From Nematopogon swammerdamellus (taxonomy: Eukaryota; Arthropoda; Insecta; Lepidoptera; Adelidae): a DNA stretch of 64,000 nucleotides. Numbering within the stretch: position 1 is the first letter of the stretch; every line of letters begins with the position of its first letter. Position numbers and translations under genes: made by a program. The notes under the pieces were generated by a model that saw only the letters and a program-made list of their open reading frames with translations, was not told the origin of the DNA and searched no databases. Below, one piece after another: positions 56,873 through 64,000 of this stretch. The stretch is taken from assembly GCA_946902875.1 (NCBI GenBank), contig OX336342.1:10595523-10659522 (forward strand), in the 5' to 3' direction.

Positions 56873-59800
56873 TGTAATAACCTCTCCCCTATACCTATTG
56901 TTTTTCCTTAGATATTAAAGGCAGAATTATCAAAAATCAACTCTTTAGCTCTAGAACAACTAGAATATAAAGAATCGAAATATGGCCAGCGTATAACTTT
57001 CAAGTGATCTCTAGGTTTGTCAGAAACAGTGTCGCTAATTCGTACACATAATTCCTGTAAAATGGACCCAATTATTACTTCCTTTTCAGGAAGCCGTTGT
57101 GTACCGTAATAACTCAGAGTACTAACTCTCATTTCCTAAATCTATTCTAGTAAATTCTAATATCAACATTAAAGCACTTACCAAACTAATTGCTCATTCA
57201 TCTATAGTCATTTAAACCCTTCTGGTTTCCCTCTGTGTTCTATGTGCACGCTTCGACAGCGCGCTCACGTACCTCGCTTGCGAGCTTGTGAGACCCGCCA
57301 AAATTCAAAATGAAAGTGTTCTGATGTTTGTGTTATTGTTATTATTAAATTATGATCAATGTATTACTTGATAGCTTAATTTTGTTGTGCTGTTCAATAG
57401 ATGAAATCTATTATTTTATATTTTCTTCTAAATTTTAGAACTTCAACAATACAAACTTTTATTGACCCCTTTTGAAGGGGTTTGTGGAACTGGCCCCACT
57501 AAATTCGTATGGACCCTCGGTCCATACGATATTTATCCATCGCCAGTCCCCGTGACTCCCAACGCAGATAAATTTGTACTTAAGCTACAAATTTATTATT
57601 TGTCCCTAGGAGTCCCCGTTTTCTGATCTGTACAAAATATACATCTTCAGACAGATTTACCAATTTAATCTCGTAGTGTTATGTTGGAGTTCAAAAGATA
57701 TTCTTTTGTCCTCCCTAAAGGCATAAGTGTATGCTTTTAATTGTGAGTGTATAGTGTATATGTTATGGTTTATATTTCTGTGGCTATCTATTGATATACC
57801 TACAGAAATTGTTTTATTCCAAATGATGCGGTCAGGGGTCCACCTTTCACCGAAATCAATTAGGAATATTTTCTTAAGGGTTTATTAAAATGGTGTGCTG
57901 GTCATAATCTACATAACCTATACAGGTATATTTAAACCTGATTTACGCAATCTCCCTACATCCTAAAACGTAACTAGCCAGTATGTTGCATATGCATATA
58001 TATTACAAAATTTACCTTTGAATTCCACTATCCTAACCGGTCTGACACGATTCACTAAAATCACCTTAAATAAAACACCATTACAAATAGAATAGCGTAA
58101 AACAATAAATTCAAACGAAACCACAACACCCGCCACTGAATCTAATCGCGAAGTTAACACTTAATAAAAATATACTTTTATATCAAAATACGGTAAAACC
58201 ACTGATTTTACATATTTAAATTCGACATATTTTTTAATAATTACGCGTGGTTCAAACACTCTTATATACGTATGATTTACGAATTTAAAGATCGGGTTTT
58301 GTTTCTTTTAATCTTCTCTATATTTTAAAATACCTTCCCAATGTACTAGTCCTCATGGCAGGCCAGTTCGGACATAGTGTCATTGTAAAAGTTCTTTGGA
58401 AATCCTTCCATCACCAGTCAAGATTCCAGAATCCAGCTCAACCTTCATCCAGAACTCAAAAGGCTCAAAAAGAACATCCAAAATATAATTCGCAACCTAG
58501 TTGAAAATTCCTATATCACCCCCAAAATTACAAAATCCAGCTCAACCTTCATTTGCAACTCCGAAAGCTTTACAGAAATTCCCACACTAAAATTCACGAA
58601 TCAAACAAACTCTATTCACTGACTTCCTTTATGTACGTGAAATTTATGATCAGGTCACAGTCCATTATATTTTAATATAAAATAAAACCTTCCCAATGTA
58701 CCTGTCCTCATGGTAGGCCAGTTCGGACATAGTGTCATTGTAAAAGTTCTTTGGAAGTCCTTCCATCACCAGTCAAGATTCCAGAATCCAGCTCGACCTT
58801 CATCCAGAACTCAAAAGGCTCAAAAAGAACATCCAAAATATTTTCCGTAAAACTAGTTGAAAACCCCTATATCACCCCCAAAATTACAAAATCCAGCTCA
58901 ACCTTCATTTGCAACTCCGAAAGCTTTACAGAAATTCCCACACTAAAATTTACGAAACAAACAAACTTTATTCACCGGTTTTTACAAAATCATTTATGAA
59001 CTAAGAAAACCTTCCCAATGTACCAGTCCTCATGGTAGGCCAGTTCGGACATAGTGTCATTGTAAAAGTTCTTTGGAAGTCCTTCCATCACCAGTCAAGA
59101 TTCCAGAATCCAGCTCGACCTTCATCCAGAACTCAAAAGGCTCAAAAAGAACATCCAAAATATTTTCCGTAAAACTAGTTGAAAACCCCTATATCACCCC
59201 CAAAATTACAAAATCCAGCTCAACCTTCATTTGCAACTCCGAAAGCTTTACAGAAATTCCCACACTAATATTCACGAAATTAAACTAATTTCAATCACCG
59301 GGGTTTTTTACCAAATTCATTTACTAAGAAAACCCAATCAAAAATACACGCGAGCGAAGCCGAGTGAAATTATTCACTAGGAAAACCCAATCGAAAATAC
59401 ACGCGAGCGAAGCCGAGCGATACTTCTTTCCCGAACTTATTCGAAAACTCACGCGAGCGAAGCCGTACTAACTTTCGTACCTGGGCTCTCGCTAAATACG
59501 CACGACCGTCTCCTTCGACTCCCAAAACAGACTGAACTCCCCACGCTCCCCTCCCTCTCCTTTTATAATCTTTCCTCGTGTCACAATCCTGACACGCAGG
59601 AACAAATCGAACGGTGGCCTCCTAGTATGGCCATGACACGTTCGTGTCACGGAGCGCGATTTTGTATGGAGATTGAATTTCGATTTTTAGTATGGGCTGG
59701 ACACGTTTGTGTCACGCAGGAACAAATCGATCGGCTGCCTCGTAGTATGGCCGTGTCACGTTTCTGTCCGGACTCGTAATTTTGTATGGAGGATAATTTT

Positions 59801-61789
59801 ATGTTTTTAGTATGAACTGGACACGTTTGTGACACGATATAAATTCGATTTTGGAGGGAAAACAAACCCTCTTCGTACCTTCCACATGGTACCTAAAGCT
59901 GTTTCGCTCGTCAGCGATGCGATTTACCTCTACTTCGGGGGTTTTAACACCACTTCCCCGCACCCATTGTGCATCTCCGCATGCAGAGAACTGTTGCTTT
60001 TGTTATATAAATTAATTGATGTTATTACATGTGCTCTATTAATAAATCGACTTTTAGCGCCATAACGGAGTGTTTTATTTATATATTTTTGTTTAATATC
60101 GTCTATATTCTTCGAGTATTTTCATTTAAAATGCTAACGTTCCAAGTTGTTAGTTTCTTATTGTCTATATATTAATTCCTGTACATGCGTGATACCATCT
60201 TCCGTGTTTGATAATACTATTCATGTACGGAACCTGGACACGCAGAAACCAATCGAAATCTCCTTACCATCGTCGTGTTTTATTCATGTCAGGACACGAA
60301 ACCATTCCTTCATACTAACACCGCTTAACGAAAACCCCTCCCGCACCGCTTGACAAATTACCTCAGGTCGCTCCGCCTCGCCCCGCGGCCCACGCGCGCC
60401 CGCAGCTCGGTAATACCTCACCCCTTGTCTTGTTTACCTCATACCTCTCTCCGCCCCGCGCGCACGCTCCAACGGATATTTATTTGAATGTTGGCGTCAT
60501 ACTCAATGAAACGTTGTTTTGTTTTATTTTATGTTTTTGTTTAATAACTGGTACTTTGTTTATATACTCTTCCCTTTATAAAATGTTTAGTGTATTAGTT
60601 TGAATCATTAATAAATAATTATTAAAATAATTTTAGACCCTGTGCGATATCTTCACAGAGATCACGAAACTTCAAATTCCCATAAACTCCGTCATGTCCA
60701 GATTCCAGACACGCAGGAACAAATAGACCAGCGACCTCATAGTATGGCCGTGTCACATTCGTGTCCTGACACGAATTTAGTATGGAGATTAAATTGAATC
60801 ATTAGTATGGACTCGACACGAATCGGACACGCAGGAACAAATCGAACGGCGCCCTCTTAGTATGGCCGTGACACGTTCTTGACACGCAGGAACTAAACGC
60901 TCGGTTGCCTCGTAGTATGGCCGTGACACGTTCGTGTCACAGAGCGAAATTTCGTATGGAGATAGAATTTAATTTTTAGTATGGGCTGGACACGGTTGTG
61001 ACACGCTCGAACAAATCGAACGGTGGCCTCGTAGTATGGCCGTGTCACATTCGTGTCCTGATACTATTTTAGTATGGAGATAAAATTAGATTAATTAGTA
61101 TGTGCTGGACACGGTTGTGTCATGCAAGAACAAATCGAACGGCGGCCTCGTAGTATGGCCGTGTCACATTCGTGTCCTGACACAAATTTAGTATGGAAAT
61201 AAAAATAAATTATTAGTATGAGCTTGTCACGTTTCTGACACATAGGAACAAAACGTACGGTGTCCCCGCAGTATGAGCGTGTCACGATCGTGTCTTGACA
61301 ATAATTCATTCTTTCATACTAACAACTCGCAGCGAAATAATCACTACTCGCGCTCCTTGACTCGCTACCTCAAGCCGCGCTCAAACGGCGTGATGATACC
61401 GCGATCTCTGACCCCGCGCCCGCAAGACGCGCGCCTTCTTACCTCACCTCTCCGCCGTTTCGTACGCGCCCATGTCTTGTTCCCCTCTCACCGCGTGTCA
61501 GGATTACCTCATGCTACCTTCCCCGCCTCGGCGCTCTATAGTGTTTTATATGCGAACCAACTGATGTTATTATATTTCTTGTTTGTCTAATTGCGCGTCG
61601 TATTGTAATGGCCGTTCGCGCCATTTTATTTCTTAGTGGAGTGTGCAGTCACGATTGAATTTATTAGGTGATTAGTTAAATTGTAATATAAATTATTTTG
61701 TTAATGAAACGTTTTAATGTTCTATAATTTAGCTTTGAATTACTATTGGCTATATATTTATCTTTTTTACCTTGTGTGATTCCATCACA
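56873..61789 (+). repeat. Long terminal repeat, right copy (4917 bp)
   Basis: Same content as 41197-46113 at a constant offset of 15676; I noticed no difference on reading. The hairpin cluster is at 57465-57596, the threefold repeat at 58332-59287, and the palindromic units at 59577-59836 and 60707-61300. Confidence 0.8.
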
Positions 61790-61793
61790 GTAG
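61790..61793 (+). repeat. Target-site duplication GTAG, right
   Basis: Matches 41193-41196. Confidence 0.8.
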
Positions 61794-62660
61794 GTACATA
61801 TTATTATATAGAAATTATATACATTATTAAACTAATACGTTCTTATTATTATTACCCACAGAACCCTAAATATGGTCACGTAGTCAACTTATCGTGAGTA
61901 CTGCGCGGATGTGATGGCTGCGGCGTGAGGGCGGGCGGGTAACGGCGCAGCGCGGTGGGGCGGGGGCAGGCGGGTGTAATGAGTAATGAGCGCTCGGTTC
62001 GTGCAGAATGATAGCGGACGGGACTTTCAATGCTCACACGTCTATTTCGGATGAGGGTAGCTATTTTGAATTTTAAATTGGTCGTCTGTGCTAACCGGAT
62101 GAATTGGCCGGTATATGCTGTGCACTGCGACCCGTGTCGGCGCGCGTCACCGAGGAACACAAATTTCATTTTCGAAATTGGAACGTAGTATTTTTTAATA
62201 GAAGTACTCACTCGTGTTTCTCTGAATATCTATCTCAACATTTTTTCGTGACAGATAAAACTTGAAGTTTTCTTACTTATGAATGAGTATCAAGTAAAAT
62301 TAGGTAGGCAAACAATAAACATAGCGTATCTAGTCGTCTTCTGTTTCTTTACCACTTTCCTCATTTAACGTTGATGTTTTTTTCCCTAAAATACATACAT
62401 AAATAGTCGGCTTATTTCCCCTTCGGATTATGTCTTCAAGGAAAGTAGCCGCCGCCGGTAGATACGCGGCGTTTGTCTGTGGATCAGAAGAGCTTGTGAT
62501 TGATTGATAAATAAGCCCCGGCGGCGGCGTACAGCCCGAGGCGCTGCAGCGGATTACCGGCCCTTATTATCCGGCCGGAGAGGGGACCGCGCTCGGACAG
62601 ACACTTTCGAAGGTAACTTAATTACAGGCATAGAATCAAGGTGGGAACGTCCACATGTAC
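61794..62660. other. Flanking stretch without a recognisable gene
   Basis: A G-rich, CpG-containing patch at about 61890-61980 (minus-strand frame only low-complexity Pro/Arg) and a GC-rich patch at 62510-62610. Nothing else is recognised. Confidence 0.4.
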
Positions 62661-62767
62661 CGTGTACCGTGTCGTACCGTGTGGGGCCGTTACTTAAAAA
62701 GAATAGCCCCACTGCATCTCTCCCCGTCGCATGTCGTAAAAGTCGACTAAGGGATAAGGAAATTCGT
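62661..62767 (-). repeat. SINE-like family S2, 3' part, joined to S1
   Basis: Antisense of the S2 end: 'CCGTGTGGGGCCGTTACTT', 'AATAGCCCCACTGCATCTC' and a 'GACTAAGGGATAAGG' end. It directly precedes the S1 head, in the same relative arrangement as 19535-19870. Confidence 0.75.
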
Positions 62768-63079
62768 CAGCCTCGGTAGGTCAGTGGTGCTGTCAGTCGA
62801 CTGTTGTTAAGCAATGCTGAGCGCGGTCAGTACTTGGATGGGTGACCGCTCGACCGTTGGAGGCTGGCCGTGGTTCGGATTCCACGTTAAACTGTAGGTC
62901 CCTTCCCTTCTTATCTTACTAGGTGGTAGGGTTCGTGTTTTCGGTCCAGTTCAGTGTAGCCGACTTGAAATGAAGGGAAGCACTGACATGGCACCCCAGT
63001 TTACCCGGTGTTATCGGCTAACATCACGGATGTTGTAGGTGATGAAGCTAACAGTGTCAGATTCCATAAAAAAACATGT
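62768..63079 (+). repeat. SINE family S1, head plus body with internal deletion
   Basis: It has an A-box-like TAGGTCAGTGG (62777-62787), the 5S-like 'GTTAAGCAATGCTGAGCG' and GCGGTCAGTACTTGGATGGG (62823-62842), a B-box-like GGTTCGGATTCC (62872-62883), 'TACTAGGTGGTAGGGTT', then the body from 'CAGTTCAGTGTAGCCGAC' to 'CAGATTCCAT' and an A-run. The block between the GGTAGGGTT and TGTTTTC regions seen at 33671 is missing. This is the most informative copy of the family. Confidence 0.85.
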
Positions 63080-63598
63080 CTTAAACGTACGCATTGCCCG
63101 CATCGGTTCTTAGTATTCGGCCATAGAAGTGCGTTCATCATCCGAACCTGGCGGACCGCGCGCATCGGAGCGTCGGCAACTTTAAATCGTTCAGGTATCA
63201 TTCTTGAGAAATTATTCATACGAATATAATACTTACCTTCACTATAAAGGTTTTTGCGACGAATTGTCGTAAATGTAAAATCGTCTTCACCTTGTAAATT
63301 AATCGGGCTAGTGGACTTACCTGCTTATTGCTTACTGAAGTTGGAGCAAAACCGAAATATTATTTTATGTTTACTAACCATTGTTACATGTATACAGTAC
63401 ATACATACAGATCTGCGCAGCCTCTGAAGAAGCAAACAATGTTATGCAATTAAAAATTTTGGTAATTGAATGGTAAAGTATCCCTTCCCTATTCCTACAT
63501 ATTATAAGATTCAAGTTGGGAAGGGTCGCCCGAGACGCTCTAGCTAGACCAGATCGGGCATGTATTAAAAAAGGGTCAAGTGCGTAGTACCCGTAACC

Positions 63599-63770
63599 GA
63601 CGAGCATGTATGAAGAACATTATGTGAGTGGAAGAGGCGGCAGAGGTGTGTCAGCATTTTGGCACGTGGAGATCCGTTGTGCCTACCCCACTGAGAAACA
63701 GGTGTGACGCTATAAGATTCAACGGCTGCTGTCTGTGTTTATTTATTTATTTATTTATATACATATTACA
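63599..63770 (+). repeat. LINE 3' end with (TTTA)n tail
   Basis: The plus strand gives 'RACMKNIM' then 'VEEAAEVCQHFGTWRSVVPT', as at 22603, followed by a TTTATTTATTTATTTA run at about 63741-63756. Confidence 0.65.
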
Positions 63771-64000
63771 TTGTTACTACAGAGCAAGCCCCAAAATTTA
63801 ACAATGCAGAATCTGAATCTTATTTAAAAGTTAGCTCAACGTATCTCACCGCGTATGTATGTATGTATTTATGTAAGTATGTATGTATCTGCGCTTGCAA
63901 GTCAATAACGGCGCAACTTATTTGATTGCTGTGTTTGCCATATCTCCGCTAGGTTATAGGCTATATAACATCACGCCATTATTCATGTGGGCTGAGCAGT
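63771..64000. other. AT-rich end of window without a recognisable gene
   Basis: A (TATG)n-like tract lies at about 63854-63888. Nothing else is recognised. Confidence 0.4.

Larger units (their letters stand above)
41197..61789. mobile_element. Giant non-autonomous LTR retroelement (LARD-like), 20.6 kb
   Basis: Two direct repeats of 4917 bp, 15676 bp apart, bracket 10759 bp. They begin TGTAATAACC, end CCATCACA, and are flanked by the 4-base duplication GTAG. TG...CA ends plus a 4-bp duplication are the insertion signature of retroviral-type integrase, in the range for Ty3/gypsy and Bel-Pao elements. No gag, protease, RT, RNase H or integrase is visible in any frame, so the element must depend on proteins from elsewhere. 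The repeats appear identical, which implies very recent insertion. The sequence directly after the first LTR (GTCGCCCGCATAG) is not an obvious primer-binding site. The sequence before the second (CACGCGCACTAC) is not a polypurine tract, and the opposite orientation is no better. Transcriptional strand is therefore undecided. Confidence 0.75.

Noticed and set aside
41197..61789. Simple segmental or assembly duplication of 4.9 kb
   Set aside because: The repeats begin TG, end CA and have the same four bases GTAG on the outer sides. That combination is unlikely by chance and fits LTR integration. An assembly artefact cannot be fully excluded without reads, because the copies appear identical.
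62768..62890. Functional 5S rRNA or tRNA gene
   Set aside because: Only the internal promoter-like parts match. The full secondary structure and ends are missing and the unit is part of a dispersed repeat.

Overview
The window looks like gene-poor, repeat-rich nuclear DNA of an insect, most probably a moth or butterfly (Lepidoptera). It is AT-rich, has no bacterial gene layout, and is full of interspersed repeats of lepidopteran type: the short repeat with 'GTGCGAGTCGAACTCGCGCACC'-like sequence, the 'CGCGAGCGAAGCCG' motif, LINE 3' ends with a (CAT)n tail, and several SINE and MITE families. I find no host protein-coding gene I can name. The best candidate is one possible terminal exon on the minus strand at about 40290-40580.

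Layout. 1-13.3 kb: mostly single-copy AT-rich DNA with a foldback element cut by the window edge, a composite repeat with two opposed minisatellite arrays around a decayed reverse-transcriptase fragment (4.9-6.4 kb), and several SINEs. 13.35-14.65 kb: a complete but frameshifted DD37D (maT-like) Tc1/mariner transposon with terminal inverted repeats and TA target duplication. 14.86-15.47 kb: the 3' end of a Jockey-like LINE, whose 3' UTR recurs at 30, 36 and 38 kb. 15.9-41.2 kb: SINEs, four kinds of foldback/MITE (17.6-18.2, 24.7-25.2, 31.8-32.0 and 38.3-38.6 kb, plus a two-copy family at 15.9 and 40.8 kb), and LINE tails, separated by plain AT-rich DNA.

41.193-61.793 kb: the main object. Two direct repeats of 4917 bp (41197-46113 and 56873-61789) appear identical, begin TG and end CA, and are flanked by the same 4-base target-site duplication, GTAG. 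They bracket 10.76 kb with no credible coding sequence. I read this as one very young, giant, non-autonomous LTR retroelement of about 20.6 kb (LARD-like). Its LTR carries a cluster of three strong hairpins, a threefold repeat of about 320-355 bp, and nine copies of a roughly 120-bp unit built around the palindrome GTGACACG-TT-CGTGTCAC. The interior is strongly C-rich and G-poor on the plus strand. It contains a SINE copy changed mainly by T-to-C substitutions, and a segment resembling the element's own LTR. No clear primer-binding site or polypurine tract is visible.

61.8-64.0 kb: flanking DNA with a joined pair of SINE modules and a LINE 3' end. Identities given here were judged by eye; no alignment or database search was run.
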